A stretch of 56,700 nucleotides of DNA from Phycisphaerae bacterium (GCA_025924315.1 JAICIO010000033.1:1-56700), one strand, 5' to 3'; shown: positions 24,352 to 33,055, counted from the stretch's first letter. Numbers and translations: made by a program. The notes: generated by a model not told the origin, from the sequence alone.

Positions 24352-24519
24352 TCATTTCTGATTCGGTAACCAGTCCGTGAACAGCACCGAATAAGCGAAC
24401 CAACCGACAAAACTCAGGACCAACAGGCCGACCGTCATTGTCACAATCGCAATCCGTCTCGACCACCACGGACGAACCTTTCGAGTTTGATAATCCACGA
24501 TTTGCGGATCACTCGACAT
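24352..24519 (-). CDS. small single-span membrane protein between yicC and gmk
   Basis: 55 residues, starting MSSDPQIVDYQTRKVRPWWS, followed by a clear transmembrane helix (IAIVTMTVGLLVLSFVGWFA) and a short tail ending LPNQK. The start ATG lies inside the end of yicC: the two reading frames overlap by 11 bases, which suggests translational coupling. The charge pattern (basic before the helix) predicts a cytoplasmic N-terminus. No family is recognised. Its placement in a conserved housekeeping run argues for a real gene. Confidence 0.65.
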   Translation of the reverse strand: MSSDPQIVDYQTRKVRPWWSRRIAIVTMTVGLLVLSFVGWFAYSVLFTDWLPNQK

Positions 24520-25390
24520 TCTGCACTTGTTCCTTCAACCGGTCGATCGCGCCTTTAATCTCGACAATGTGCTTGGCGATCTGGGCGTCGTTGCCTTTGC
24601 TCGCGATTGTGTTGGCTTCTCGCAGCATTTCCTGCGTGATGAAGTCGAGCTTTCGGCCGGCGTGCTCGCCTTCCTGGCAGGCCTGCTCGAACGCGTTCAA
24701 GTGGCTCGTCAGCCGTTGAATTTCTTCGCTGATGTCAGCGCGCTCGGCGAAGACCGCGACCTCCTTGATCAGATCCGCCTCGTTCACGCGAAGCTCGGCC
24801 TTACGCATCAACTCATTCACGCGCTGCGTGAGCCGCTTGTGGTAGTCATCCACGACGGCCGGGGCGCGCGATTGAATCTCCTTCAGGCTCGACGAGATCA
24901 CCTGGCAATGCTTCATGAGATCGGCGAAGAGCGACTGGCCTTCACGCTCGCGCATGGCCATCAGCTTGTCGATCGCCTTGTCGGTTTGCGCGCGAATCAC
25001 CTCGCCGTGCGTCGCGATTTCATCCGTCTCATCGCGAGGCTCCTGGCAAACCCCGGGGAGCTGCATGAGGCTCGCGAGATCGATGCGTGCAACGCCGTCG
25101 AGCCCTTTCACCTGCCGAAGCTGCGCGAGGTACGACTCGAGCGCGGCGGTGTTCACGTGATAGGCCGCTTCGGCACTGTCGACGCGCATCTTGAGGATGT
25201 ACGTGATCGATCCGCGGCCGAGTTTCTCTCGGAGGCGCGTTTCGATTTCCGGCTCGAGCCCGCTGACGTTTTCCGGCAGCTTGATGACCGGCTTGAAAAA
25301 GCGGTTGTTGAGCGAGCGGATTTCGACCGCGTAGTGCGTGCCGCTTTGTTCGGCTGTCGCGTCGCCAAAGCCCGTCATGCTGATGATCAT
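24509..25390 (-). CDS. YicC family protein (YicC/YloC endoribonuclease family)
   Basis: 293 residues from ATG 25390 (MIISMTGFGDA), the usual YicC start; the longer frame would overlap secG. N-terminal domain with VEIRSLNNRFFKPVIKLPEN and RLREKLGRGSITYILKM, and the C-terminal DUF1730-type part with ADLIKEVAVFAERADISEEI, RLTSHLNAFEQACQ and the ending phrase GRKLDFITQEMLREANTIAS. Members have been reported to be endoribonucleases. It starts 23 bases after the secG stop. Confidence 0.9.
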   Translation of the reverse strand: MIISMTGFGDATAEQSGTHYAVEIRSLNNRFFKPVIKLPENVSGLEPEIETRLREKLGRGSITYILKMRVDSAEAAYHVNTAALESYLAQLRQVKGLDGVARIDLASLMQLPGVCQEPRDETDEIATHGEVIRAQTDKAIDKLMAMREREGQSLFADLMKHCQVISSSLKEIQSRAPAVVDDYHKRLTQRVNELMRKAELRVNEADLIKEVAVFAERADISEEIQRLTSHLNAFEQACQEGEHAGRKLDFITQEMLREANTIASKGNDAQIAKHIVEIKGAIDRLKEQVQNVE

Positions 25391-25413
25391 GCGTGTGGTT
25401 CTCGCAAAGGGGC

Positions 25414-25803
25414 TTAGGGGTTCTTCGCCGGCGGAGGCGGAGTTGGAATATTCGGCAGCGAATCGCCGACGCCGTTGGGTGTTTGCTGCATTGGGTTCTG
25501 CTGCTGCGCTGGAACGGGAACGCTCACCGGCGCGGCCGGCGTCGCCGCCGCCGGTCGTTTTGCGTTCACGCTGTTGGCGACGAGATTCAGGATGATCGCG
25601 AGCACGATAAAGACGCCGAAGACGACGCTCGTCGCCCACGTGAGGACGTCGCCGGTTTTGGAGCCGAACGCGGTGTTGCCACCCATTCCGCCGAAGGCGC
25701 TGGCGAGCCCGCCGCCGCGACCTTTCTGGATCAGCACCAGCAGGATCAGAAAGATGCAGACCAGGATGAAGAGCACGAGCGTGATGTAGAGTAACGCAGC
25801 CAT
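25414..25803 (-). CDS. secG: preprotein translocase subunit SecG
   Basis: 129 residues. Two transmembrane helices: ALLYITLVLFILVCIFLILL and LTWATSVVFGVFIVLAIILN. Between them lies the family signature LIQKGRGGGLASAFGGMGGN with FGSKTGD. The C-terminal 50 residues form an unusual Ala/Pro/Gln-rich tail not needed by most SecG proteins. SecG joins SecYE to aid translocation. It lies between tpiA and yicC. Confidence 0.93.
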   Translation of the reverse strand: MAALLYITLVLFILVCIFLILLVLIQKGRGGGLASAFGGMGGNTAFGSKTGDVLTWATSVVFGVFIVLAIILNLVANSVNAKRPAAATPAAPVSVPVPAQQQNPMQQTPNGVGDSLPNIPTPPPPAKNP

Positions 25804-25821
25804 TGTTTCTCACTCAATCGA

Positions 25822-25867
25822 GTAGGTCCGGCTTTGCCGGACGATTGTCCGGCGGAGCCGGACCTAC
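25822..25867. repeat. REP-like palindrome, copy C (short variant)
   Basis: GTAGGTCCGGCTTTGCCGGA (25822-25841) followed by a compact inverse ending CCGGACCTAC at 25867. Related to copies A, B, D and E in the flanking GTAGG/CCTAC, but with a different core. Lies between tpiA and secG. Confidence 0.75.
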
Positions 25868-25884
25868 GAGCATCGATCAATTCG

Positions 25885-26631
25885 TTATATCGCGGCTTTG
25901 CAAATCGCCAGAAAGCTGTCGGATTTCAGCGACGCGCCGCCGATCAGACCGCCATCGACATCCGTCTGCGACATCAATCCCTTCGCGTTTTCCGGCTTCA
26001 TGCTGCCGCCGTACTGAATCCGTACGCGGTCGGCAAAGTCTTTGTTCCATCGCTTGGCCATGGCCCCGCGGATGTACGCGTGGGCTTCCTGGGCCTGTTG
26101 ATCCGTTGCATTGCGGCCGGTGCCGATCGCCCAGACCGGCTCGTATGCGATGACGATCCGATTCGCGTCGTTCATATCCGGCGTCAGCTCTTCGAGTTGC
26201 TTCTGCACGACTTCGAACGTCTTGCCCGCGTCGCGTTCCGCGAGTTTTTCGCCGACGCAGTGGATGACGATCAGTCCGCCGTTGTAAATCGCTTTCGCCT
26301 TCTTCGCGACGAGCTCGCCTGGTTCCTTGATCACGTGACGGCGTTCGCTGTGACCCGTGAGGCAGAACTTCACGCCGAGGTCTTTGAGCATCTCGACGGA
26401 AATCTCGCCGGTGAACGCGCCGTTCTTTTCGAAGTAGCAGTCCTGCGCGCCGAGAAGCACGCGCGATGAGCCAAGCGCCTCACGAACTGCATCGAGATAA
26501 ACGAACGGCGGAGCGACACCGACGTCCATGCCGTCCGGCGCACCCGCGGCGACGCCCCTGGCAAGCTCGCTCGCGCTCGCCTTCGTCGTGTTCATCTTCC
26601 AGTTGCCGGCAACAAACGGTTTCCGTGCCAT
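25885..26631 (-). CDS. tpiA: triosephosphate isomerase
   Basis: 248 residues from ATG 26631, preceded by GGAAAGAAGA; the TTG four codons earlier is less likely. Signature residues are visible: N-W-K-M-N with Lys12, the electrophile H94 in LTGHSERR, and the catalytic Glu in AYEPVWAIGTG, plus the phosphate-binding YGGSMKPENA and GGLIGGASL. Interconverts dihydroxyacetone phosphate and glyceraldehyde 3-phosphate. Transcribed with secG, yicC and gmk. Confidence 0.97.
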   Translation of the reverse strand: MARKPFVAGNWKMNTTKASASELARGVAAGAPDGMDVGVAPPFVYLDAVREALGSSRVLLGAQDCYFEKNGAFTGEISVEMLKDLGVKFCLTGHSERRHVIKEPGELVAKKAKAIYNGGLIVIHCVGEKLAERDAGKTFEVVQKQLEELTPDMNDANRIVIAYEPVWAIGTGRNATDQQAQEAHAYIRGAMAKRWNKDFADRVRIQYGGSMKPENAKGLMSQTDVDGGLIGGASLKSDSFLAICKAAI

Positions 26632-26656
26632 TCTTCTTTCCAAACTCTTTGCTTGT

Positions 26657-26730
26657 GTAGGGTCCGCTTCAGCGGACCGGTTATTCGTCGTTTCGAACAG
26701 AAATAACCGGTTCGCTGAAGCGGACCCTAC
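26657..26730. repeat. REP-like palindrome, copy D
   Basis: Arm GTAGGGTCCGCTTCAGCGGA plus CCGGTTATT (26657-26685), and inverse AATAACCGG...CCCTAC ending 26730, with one mismatch in the second arm. Nearly identical to copy B. Lies between aroF and tpiA. Confidence 0.85.
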
Positions 26731-26736
26731 AAGAAT

Positions 26737-27792
26737 TCATGCACTCGTCAGTTCAGCCGCGTCGGCGAATTCTTTGCCGAGGATGGCGGCGACCTGGCGC
26801 AGCTGGCCCATCAATTCCTTGAACGTTTCCGGCAGCAGTGCCTGCGGGCCGTCGCACTGCGCTTCGCTTGGGCAATAGTGCACTTCGATGATCGTACCGT
26901 GCGCGCCCGCTGCAAGCCCGGCCATGGCTATGGCCGGGACAAGATCTCGCTTCCCCGCCGCGTGGCTCGGGTCAATGATGATCGGCAGGTGCGTCCACTG
27001 CTTCGCGACCGGAATACTCGTGATGTCCAGCGTGTAGCGAACGCTGTCTTCAAATGTTTTGATCCCGCGCTCGCAAAGAATTACGCCGCGATTGCCCTGG
27101 CTCAGGATGTATTCGGCGCTGAGCAACCAGTCTTTTACGGTCGCCGCCAAGCCGCGCTTCAGGAGCACAGGCTTGCGCGTCTTGCCGACTTCGCGGAGCA
27201 GATCGAAGTTCTGCATGTTGCGCGCGCCGATCTGAAACGAATCGGTGTAGCGCTCGATCAGCTCGACCTGCCGCGTGTCCATCACCTCAGTGCAGATCGG
27301 CATGCCCAGTTCGTCGCCGCACGCACGCATCCACTTCAGCGCCGTTTCGCCATGGCCCTGGAACGAGTAGGGGGAGGTTCGCGGCTTGAATGCTCCGCCG
27401 CGAAGGACTGTCGCGCCGCCATCGCGAACGTGACGCGCGATCTTGTTGAGCATTTCCTCATTTTCGACCGCACACGGACCTGCGATCGAAACCGCGTGCT
27501 TTCCGCCGACCTTCACCTTCGGCACGCTTGGGCCGCCGATCTCGACGACGCTGTCGTCCTCATGAAACTCGCGCGAAGCGAGCTTGTACGGCTTCATGAT
27601 CGGGACGACTTTTTCCACGCCATCGAGGCTCGCGAGATGGCTTCCATCGATGTTGCCCTCCTCACCAACCGCGCCGATCACCGTGCGAAATTTCCCCTGC
27701 GACAGGTGCGCCTGAGCGCCCATCCGCTCGATTTCTTTGACAACCCGATCGACCGCCGCCTGTTCGGCATGCGGATTCATCACGATGATCAC
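26737..27792 (-). CDS. aroF: 3-deoxy-7-phosphoheptulonate synthase (DAHP synthase)
   Basis: 351 residues from GTG 27792, with AAGGAG about 8 bases upstream. An N-terminal ferredoxin-like domain of about 70 residues (MIIVMNPHAEQAAVDRVVKE) precedes the catalytic barrel, as in type I-beta enzymes. Catalytic phrases: VSIAGPCAVENEEML, LRGGAFKPRTSPYSFQG, VLLKRGLAATVKDWL, IIDPSHAAGKRDLV and IIEVHYCPSEAQCDG. First step of the shikimate pathway (PEP plus erythrose 4-phosphate). The ferredoxin-like domain may give feedback control. Confidence 0.95.
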   Translation of the reverse strand: MIIVMNPHAEQAAVDRVVKEIERMGAQAHLSQGKFRTVIGAVGEEGNIDGSHLASLDGVEKVVPIMKPYKLASREFHEDDSVVEIGGPSVPKVKVGGKHAVSIAGPCAVENEEMLNKIARHVRDGGATVLRGGAFKPRTSPYSFQGHGETALKWMRACGDELGMPICTEVMDTRQVELIERYTDSFQIGARNMQNFDLLREVGKTRKPVLLKRGLAATVKDWLLSAEYILSQGNRGVILCERGIKTFEDSVRYTLDITSIPVAKQWTHLPIIIDPSHAAGKRDLVPAIAMAGLAAGAHGTIIEVHYCPSEAQCDGPQALLPETFKELMGQLRQVAAILGKEFADAAELTSA

Positions 27793-27929
27793 GATGCAAC
27801 TCCTTTGGCGGACTGAAGTAAGGCCAAAACCGCGCCGGCCCGTGCGCGCAACAGTCCAAAGGGCGAAAGTCCCGCAGTTTACGTTAAACTACTGCCGTAG
27901 ACAAGCAGGCAGGACAGGGGTCGGGCTCG

Positions 27930-28580
27930 GTGAAAAAAGCGCTCGTTGTCGTTCTGATTTTCGTCGCTGGCGCCATCGGTGTGGTGGTGGGCCGCAGTAT
28001 GCGTCCGTCGCGTGCGATCGAGGCCGCGCAATGGTCGGCCGATCACCATCCGGATCTCGATCGGATCGTTTCGCGCTTCGATATGGACGACTACGAACGC
28101 GGCTACGTGGTCGATCAACTGGATGAGTACGTCCACGAGCCGATCATCGTCAACTGGAGCGCCCTCCCTGAGTATCCGTGGAACGAGCATCTTACGCTGC
28201 ATTTGAAGAATGTCCCCGTGAGCGTAGTGCTGCACGAGATCTTTTGGACGCGGGACCCGAGAGATCGGCCTTTCGTTTATTTTCGCGATGATGGTTCGAT
28301 TTTTCTCACCGCAAACGGCGACGTGCAGGAGGTCGTGCGCATTTATGACGTCGGCGACCTCATCAATCGCGTCCGCGGCAAGACATCGCTTGCGCGTCCT
28401 GAGGACGCGTTGATCGAGGCCCTCGACCGCAGTGCTCAAGGGCTCGAAACGTTGCCGGACTACATGCGGGGGCCACAGTTTTCGGTCCTGGGGTCTGAGC
28501 TCATCGTGACGGCGTCGCCGAGCAGTCAGAAGAAGGTCTTCGAGGTACTCGAAGCGTTGCGAAAGGCGCCGGCGAAGTGA
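27930..28580 (+). CDS. exported STN-like (secretin N-domain) protein
   Basis: 216 residues from GTG 27930 (GGGG upstream). An N-terminal hydrophobic helix (ALVVVLIFVAGAIGVVV) anchors or exports it. Residues about 60-130 read IIVNWSALPEYPWNEHLTLH then LKNVPVSVVLHEIFW and FVYFRDDGSIFLTANGD. This is the pattern of the short secretin/TonB N-domain (STN) repeats seen in many planctomycete exported proteins. The C-terminal part (LIVTASPSSQKKVFEVLEAL) looks like a second secretin-type N subdomain. No secretin barrel is present. It overlaps the next gene, so the two are likely made together. Confidence 0.6.
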   Translation: MKKALVVVLIFVAGAIGVVVGRSMRPSRAIEAAQWSADHHPDLDRIVSRFDMDDYERGYVVDQLDEYVHEPIIVNWSALPEYPWNEHLTLHLKNVPVSVVLHEIFWTRDPRDRPFVYFRDDGSIFLTANGDVQEVVRIYDVGDLINRVRGKTSLARPEDALIEALDRSAQGLETLPDYMRGPQFSVLGSELIVTASPSSQKKVFEVLEALRKAPAK

Positions 28581-29140
28581 TGCGACGTCTCGCACGACTT
28601 GCACGAGAGCCTTTCATCGCGACCGCGATCATCGCGCTTTGCGCGATCGGCGCACTCCGCGCCCGCAGTGCAAAGATCGAAGACGACCTGCTCTTGTTCG
28701 GTCACAACGGTCACATCAACGGCGCATCCAGTTCCGATGGAAGCGTGACGCTCGCGTTCACGACCCTCTCTGTGGGCGCCGCTCGATCGTGGTCGGCGAT
28801 GCATGTGTCGCAATCTTCGGTTCAGGAAGGAGACGAGCACGGCGACCTTGCCCCCGCGCCGGATGGACTTCTCGCCTTTGCCGATCTTTACCCCAACTCG
28901 GAAGGCGCATTCAGTTTCGCTCGGGAAGACGACGTCACGCTCAACGCGCACGTAACGTGGATCGTTTTTCCAATGTGGGCCCTCGCGCTTCCCCCGGGCG
29001 GAATACTGGTACGTCGCGGCATCAAGGTCTGGCACGCTGGGCGCCGCAAGAAGCGCCGGTTGTGCATCGCGTGCGGATATGACTTGCGCGGCGGCGGACA
29101 CGAACGGTGCCCGGAGTGCGGATTGGAACTCGCACATTGA
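28580..29140 (+). CDS. two-helix membrane protein with C-terminal zinc ribbon (paralogue)
   Basis: 186 residues from ATG 28580, overlapping the upstream stop by one base. Hydrophobic helix near the N-terminus (FIATAIIALCAIGALRA), an extracytoplasmic middle of about 90 residues, a second helix (WIVFPMWALALPPGGILV), a basic stretch and the ribbon CIACGYDLRGGG...RCPECG. It has the same architecture and ribbon as the 173-residue protein at 3587-4108, but the middle parts differ. Function unknown. Coupling to the STN-like gene suggests a two-protein unit. Confidence 0.75.
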   Translation: MRRLARLAREPFIATAIIALCAIGALRARSAKIEDDLLLFGHNGHINGASSSDGSVTLAFTTLSVGAARSWSAMHVSQSSVQEGDEHGDLAPAPDGLLAFADLYPNSEGAFSFAREDDVTLNAHVTWIVFPMWALALPPGGILVRRGIKVWHAGRRKKRRLCIACGYDLRGGGHERCPECGLELAH

Positions 29141-29148
29141 AGATGGAT

Positions 29149-30432
29149 TCAGGTTGTTGGAGCGGGCTGCGGAAGGAGTTCGATCTTGACGCGATTTACC
29201 TTGTTCGGTTCGGCTTCGAGGACGGTGTAGCGTGCGCCGTTGTGTTCGAAGACTTGGCCGACCTGGGGGATGCGGCCCATGGTTGTCGAAATGAAGCCAC
29301 CGAGCGTTTCGTACCCTTCGTCTTCGGGAAGATTCAGCGCCAGGTGACGATTGAGATCCGCGATGTAGATTCTCGCGTCGACCTCGGCGGCGTTCTCACC
29401 CAATCGCTTGAACATCGCGGGTTCGGAGGGTTCGTGTTCGTCGCTAATCTCGCCGACGAGTTCTTCGAGCACGTCTTCGATTGTCACGAGGCCGGCCGTT
29501 CCACCGTATTCGTCGATCACGATCGCGATGTGGACCTTTTGCAGGCGGAAGTCCAGAAGCAGATCCTTCAGCGGTTTGGTTTCAGGGACGTAATAGGCCG
29601 GGCGGATCGCGCTGCGGATGTTAAAGACTTCGGGTGGCGCTCCTAAATGTTTCAGCAGATCGCGCGCGTAGAGGATGCCGACAATCTTGTCGAGCGTGCC
29701 CTCGTACACCGGCAGACGAGAATGTCCGCTCTCTTCGAGCGTGTGCTTGACCTGATCGAGACTGGCGTTGAGGTCGATGCCGATGATTTCCGGCCGCGCG
29801 CTCATGATCTGGCCGACTTGGGTCGCACGAAACTCAATCACCGACTCGATCATCTGTCGTTCAGTCGGATCGACAACGCCTTCTTTGGCGCCTTCTTCAA
29901 TCACATCGAGGATTTCCTGCTCGAGCTGCTGCTCTTTTTGTTCGGGCGCTTCAGCGTCGCCATTGCTGAAGGCGTGCTCAACCAATGCATCGACCGCCTG
30001 CATCAGTTTCGTGAGCGGCAGCAGCGCCCAGCGGATGCCATGCGCGACCGGCGCAAACACACCGATCACGTTCTCCGCTCCGTGCCGCGCCAGTGCATGC
30101 GGAATCGCGACGGAAGAGAACAGGCAAACGATCATCGAAGCGATGATCGCGAGCGTGTATTGCAGGCTGATGGCGGCGCCTTCGAAGCGGAATGCGAGCA
30201 GCAACGCAATCAGAACGAACGTGTTGGCGACGAGTCGGCACAGGGCCGTCACGTAGATAAGCTCGTTGACGTGTTCAACGGTCGGCTCGAGCCATTTTTT
30301 CTGCCCGCGTCTTTCGAGGAATTCTTCCAGCCGCACGCGCGAGAAATCGCGCAGCGAATAAGTCAGCGTCGAGAAAAAGAGGGAGAGCAACGCCGCGATG
30401 ACGACTCCCCCAAGCGTGAGGTAAAGCGCCAT
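29149..30432 (-). CDS. CNNM/CorC-family membrane protein (DUF21, CBS pair, CorC_HlyC)
   Basis: 427 residues. Four hydrophobic segments in the first 180 residues form the DUF21 domain ([39 protein letters not shown]). A CBS pair follows ([40 protein letters not shown]), then a CorC_HlyC domain ([36 protein letters not shown]). Members export or sense magnesium and other divalent cations; substrate is not clear here. It lies 3 bases after ybeY, a common neighbour. Confidence 0.9.
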   Translation of the reverse strand: MALYLTLGGVVIAALLSLFFSTLTYSLRDFSRVRLEEFLERRGQKKWLEPTVEHVNELIYVTALCRLVANTFVLIALLLAFRFEGAAISLQYTLAIIASMIVCLFSSVAIPHALARHGAENVIGVFAPVAHGIRWALLPLTKLMQAVDALVEHAFSNGDAEAPEQKEQQLEQEILDVIEEGAKEGVVDPTERQMIESVIEFRATQVGQIMSARPEIIGIDLNASLDQVKHTLEESGHSRLPVYEGTLDKIVGILYARDLLKHLGAPPEVFNIRSAIRPAYYVPETKPLKDLLLDFRLQKVHIAIVIDEYGGTAGLVTIEDVLEELVGEISDEHEPSEPAMFKRLGENAAEVDARIYIADLNRHLALNLPEDEGYETLGGFISTTMGRIPQVGQVFEHNGARYTVLEAEPNKVNRVKIELLPQPAPTT

Positions 30433-30435
30433 CGA

Positions 30436-30996
30436 TCAGTTCCCCATTTGGAAGACCGCGCCTACGCCCAGACGCGTCAGAATCTTGTCTTCAGTGCGAT
30501 GCATTCGGCGAAAATCAGATTCGGTTCTATCGTCGAAACCACACAGATGCAACATGCCGTGAAGGCTGTATAGCAAGACTTCGGCGGCAAGCGGCGTACC
30601 CCGTTCTTTTGCTTGTCGTTTCGCTTCGGGAACGCACACAAACACTTCGCCGGAAATAGTTTGCCCGCGAGCGTTTTCGTCGATCGGAAACGTCAGCACA
30701 TCCGTCGGCCCATCGATATCCATGTACTCTTTGTGTAACCGCCTCATGACTGCATCGCCAACGAGCACGAGGGACATTTCGCGAAGAGGCGGATTCAGGA
30801 TCGCGTGCGCCTTGAGCAGATGCCTGCGAAGGAAGGGCGCGAATGTGCGAGATGTTTGCACATCGATGTTGAGCCGGAACTTCTTATTTAGCCGCGGGGC
30901 TTGCCCCGCGCGAAACGTGGCTCGGCCCACTGGCGTCCGGCGCGGTGCGGGTCCCGCGGCGAAATCAGGTAAACGCAATCGTGCGCGGCGCTTCAC
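30436..30996 (-). CDS. ybeY: endoribonuclease YbeY (third metal ligand is Asp)
   Basis: 186 residues from GTG 30996, which overlaps the upstream stop (GTGA). The body matches YbeY: MSLVLVGDAVMRRLHKEYMD, TDVLTFPIDEN, GEVFVCVPEAKRQA and the metal motif HGMLHLCGFDD. The family motif is H-x3-H-x5-H; here it is H146, H150 and D156. YbeY acts in 16S rRNA 3'-end maturation and ribosome quality control. The first 40 residues are extra and partly encoded by a palindrome at 30893-30910; the conserved part starts near NIDVQTS, where an internal GTG is an alternative start. Confidence 0.88.
   Translation of the reverse strand: MKRRARLRLPDFAAGPAPRRTPVGRATFRAGQAPRLNKKFRLNIDVQTSRTFAPFLRRHLLKAHAILNPPLREMSLVLVGDAVMRRLHKEYMDIDGPTDVLTFPIDENARGQTISGEVFVCVPEAKRQAKERGTPLAAEVLLYSLHGMLHLCGFDDRTESDFRRMHRTEDKILTRLGVGAVFQMGN
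30893..30910. repeat. palindrome cgcggggc-tt-gccccgcg inside the 5' end of ybeY
   Basis: Perfect 8-bp inverted repeat with a 2-base loop, the same geometry as the palindromes at 123-140 and 44837-44860. It lies within the N-terminal extension of the ybeY reading frame, near the conserved start of the protein. Confidence 0.6.
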
Positions 30997-32030
30997 TTAA
31001 TCTCCACGCTCTTACCTGTATCGGAGCTTTTATAGATCGCGTCAAGCATCTGCATCAGCTGCACGCCTTCTTGGGCGCCGATGATCGGCGTCGCTTTGCC
31101 CTGGATGCATTCCTTGAAATGCCGCATCAGCGCCGCGTGGCCGATCAGCTTCGGCTGCTTAAGCGGCGTCGCTTTCGGTTGTTCGCCTTGCTTGAAGTTT
31201 CGATAGAGAACAGCGCCTTGCGAGGTGTAGACATCGACCGCGCCTTCGCTGCCGTACATGCGACAGACCGTGCCTTCCTGGTGCGGCGGTTGGTTGATCG
31301 CCCAACTCGTCGCCAGCTCGATGGATTTTCCGCCTTCGAAGCGGATCAGCGCGAAGGCGGCGTCGTCGCAGTTGCAGATGTGATCCTTCGGGACGAGGTT
31401 GCCGAAGCGCTGATACGCCATTCCGTAGAGCCCGATCGGGCGCGGTTGGCCCATGAGAAACCACGCGAGATCGAGCATGTGGACGCCGATGTCGATGAGC
31501 GCTCCGCCGCCGCTCTTGGATTTATCCGTGAACCATCCGGTGCCGAGCGGGATTCCACGCGTGCGCGTGTACGAGGCTCGAGCGTGATAGACCTCGCCCG
31601 CGTAGCCTTTCGCGATCGCCTGCTTCGCCGCCTGCTCGGCGGGGCCGAAGCGACGCTGCACGCTGTACATCACGATCTTCTTTTTCTTCTCCGCCGCCGC
31701 TTGGATTTTTTTTGCCTCGTTCGCGTTCATCGCGGGCGGCTTTTCGATCATCACGTGCTTGCCGCTTTTGAGCGCCTCCAGCGCGATGGGGGCGTGCAGA
31801 TAATTTGGCAGGCAGATGCTGACCGCGTCGATGTCCTTGTCCGCGAGCAGATCTTTCGCGTCCGCGAATTCTTTCGTGATGCCATGCTCTCGCATCATCG
31901 CCTGGCGCCGCGATGGAATGAGATCCGCGACCGCGACGAGCTTGAACCCGCTCGCCTCGGCGTATCCCTTCGCATGCGCCGTTCCCGGCCAACCCGCCCC
32001 GATGATTCCAACCCGAATTGCCTCTGCCAT
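30993..32030 (-). CDS. Gfo/Idh/MocA-family oxidoreductase
   Basis: 345 residues. N-terminal Rossmann fold with RVGIIGAGWPGTAHAKGY, AVSICLPNYLHAPIALEALK and the catalytic Lys in HVMIEKPPAMNANEA. The C-terminal alpha/beta domain contains GGGALIDIGVHMLDLAWFLM with the conserved D-x-x-x-H. NAD(P)-dependent sugar or inositol dehydrogenases of this family are very numerous in planctomycetes, and the substrate cannot be read from sequence. Its stop overlaps the ybeY start. Confidence 0.92.
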   Translation of the reverse strand: MAEAIRVGIIGAGWPGTAHAKGYAEASGFKLVAVADLIPSRRQAMMREHGITKEFADAKDLLADKDIDAVSICLPNYLHAPIALEALKSGKHVMIEKPPAMNANEAKKIQAAAEKKKKIVMYSVQRRFGPAEQAAKQAIAKGYAGEVYHARASYTRTRGIPLGTGWFTDKSKSGGGALIDIGVHMLDLAWFLMGQPRPIGLYGMAYQRFGNLVPKDHICNCDDAAFALIRFEGGKSIELATSWAINQPPHQEGTVCRMYGSEGAVDVYTSQGAVLYRNFKQGEQPKATPLKQPKLIGHAALMRHFKECIQGKATPIIGAQEGVQLMQMLDAIYKSSDTGKSVEIK

Positions 32031-32162
32031 CAGATTCCTTTCAACGCGGCGGAGTTATAAGGCATTCCGCCCCTTCCATGAAGTGAAGTTCACTCACCAA
32101 ATGCCGCGCTGACTGTCGATAACCAATAGATGCGGGCATATGATTTGCCTGCTAGAGGGCAC

Positions 32163-32936
32163 ATGACGCGCGAGAAGTTCATCGACCAGGTCATCGACGT
32201 CGTGAAGCAGCGGTTCCCGCTGGTGAAGATCGCGCGCGCGGAAGAAAACTTCTCCCTCAAAATCAACGGCCACGTCGCGCCGATGGAAAACCTCTATCGC
32301 ATCTGCGAACTGCAACCCGACGGCTTTCAACATCACGTTGAGCGCTGGACGGTCGAGCTGATTCGCGCCGGCGAAGGCACGCCGGATCAGGACGCGAAAT
32401 TCGACGAGATCAAAGAGCGCATTCTGCCGATCGTCGTCGCGGAGGAAGGTTCCGAGGCCAGCGTGAAGAAGATGGTCACCCAGCCGCTCGTCCCGGGGCT
32501 GCAGGTCGCTTACGCCGTCGACAATGATCGCACTGTTACCTACATCCCGCCGCCGTACCTCAAGCGGTGGAAGGTGAACGTCGACACGCTGCACGAAACC
32601 GCCATCCACAACCTCGTCGCCAAAAGCGAAAGCATCAACGCGCACGCCGCCACCGACGAAGGCGGAAAGATCAACCTGATCCTCTTTCAGACCATGGACG
32701 GCTTCGACGCCAGCCGCATCTTGTTACCTACACTTCACGATCGCCTCCGCGAGCACTTAGGCAACAGCTTCGCCGCCGCCATCCCCAACCGCGATATCCT
32801 CCTCTGCTTCCGCGACGACTCGGAAACGGTCGATCGCCTGCGCGATCAAATCGCCACCGATTACCGCCAGATGCCGCACCAGATCACGGATAAGATCCTG
32901 CTGATCACGCCAGATGGCATCGCGCCGCACGATTAA
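32163..32936 (+). CDS. DUF1444 (YtpQ-like) protein
   Basis: 257 residues from ATG 32163, with AGAGGG 6 bases upstream; an ATG 11 codons earlier is less well placed. No signal peptide or membrane segment. The visible pattern (FSLKINGHVAPMENLYRICE, VERWTVELIRAGEGTP, ILPIVVAEEGSEASVKKMVT, then DNDRTVTYIPPPYLKRW and DILLCFRDDSETVDRLR) fits the DUF1444 family of cytosolic proteins known from Firmicutes as YtpQ. Molecular function is not known. Confidence 0.7.
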   Translation: MTREKFIDQVIDVVKQRFPLVKIARAEENFSLKINGHVAPMENLYRICELQPDGFQHHVERWTVELIRAGEGTPDQDAKFDEIKERILPIVVAEEGSEASVKKMVTQPLVPGLQVAYAVDNDRTVTYIPPPYLKRWKVNVDTLHETAIHNLVAKSESINAHAATDEGGKINLILFQTMDGFDASRILLPTLHDRLREHLGNSFAAAIPNRDILLCFRDDSETVDRLRDQIATDYRQMPHQITDKILLITPDGIAPHD

Positions 32937-32938
32937 CA

Positions 32939-33003
32939 GACGCGAAATCGCAAGCAACGCCCGCACCGCGACTTCCGCTGACAGTCGCTTGCGATTTCGC
33001 GTC
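32939..33003. repeat. inverted repeat gacgcgaaatcgcaagc
   Basis: 17-base perfect arms at 32939-32955 and 32987-33003. The right arm runs on as a second TTTCGCGTCC word 10 bases later. The words GACGCGAAATCGC and GCTTGCGATTTCGCGTC recur in the gap at 46658-46731, so this is a dispersed family. It lies just downstream of the DUF1444 stop and could end transcription. Confidence 0.75.
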
Positions 33004-33055
33004 CTTTCGCGTCCCTGTGGCATGACCCTCGCCGATCCTCTATGATTCCTCCCCC

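Noticed and set aside
24185-24469. 94-residue open frame on the minus strand between yicC and gmk
   Set aside because: It reads through the REP-like palindrome and the HPERSEG word; the 55-residue frame with a membrane helix in another phase is more convincing.
26629-26643. TTG start for tpiA four codons upstream
   Set aside because: ATG 26631 has GGAAAGAAGA in front, which would be inside the gene if TTG were used, and the family starts with ARKPFVAGNWK.
30945-32060. 371-residue open frame on the plus strand
   Set aside because: Antisense to the oxidoreductase with the clear GAGWPG dinucleotide-binding motif.
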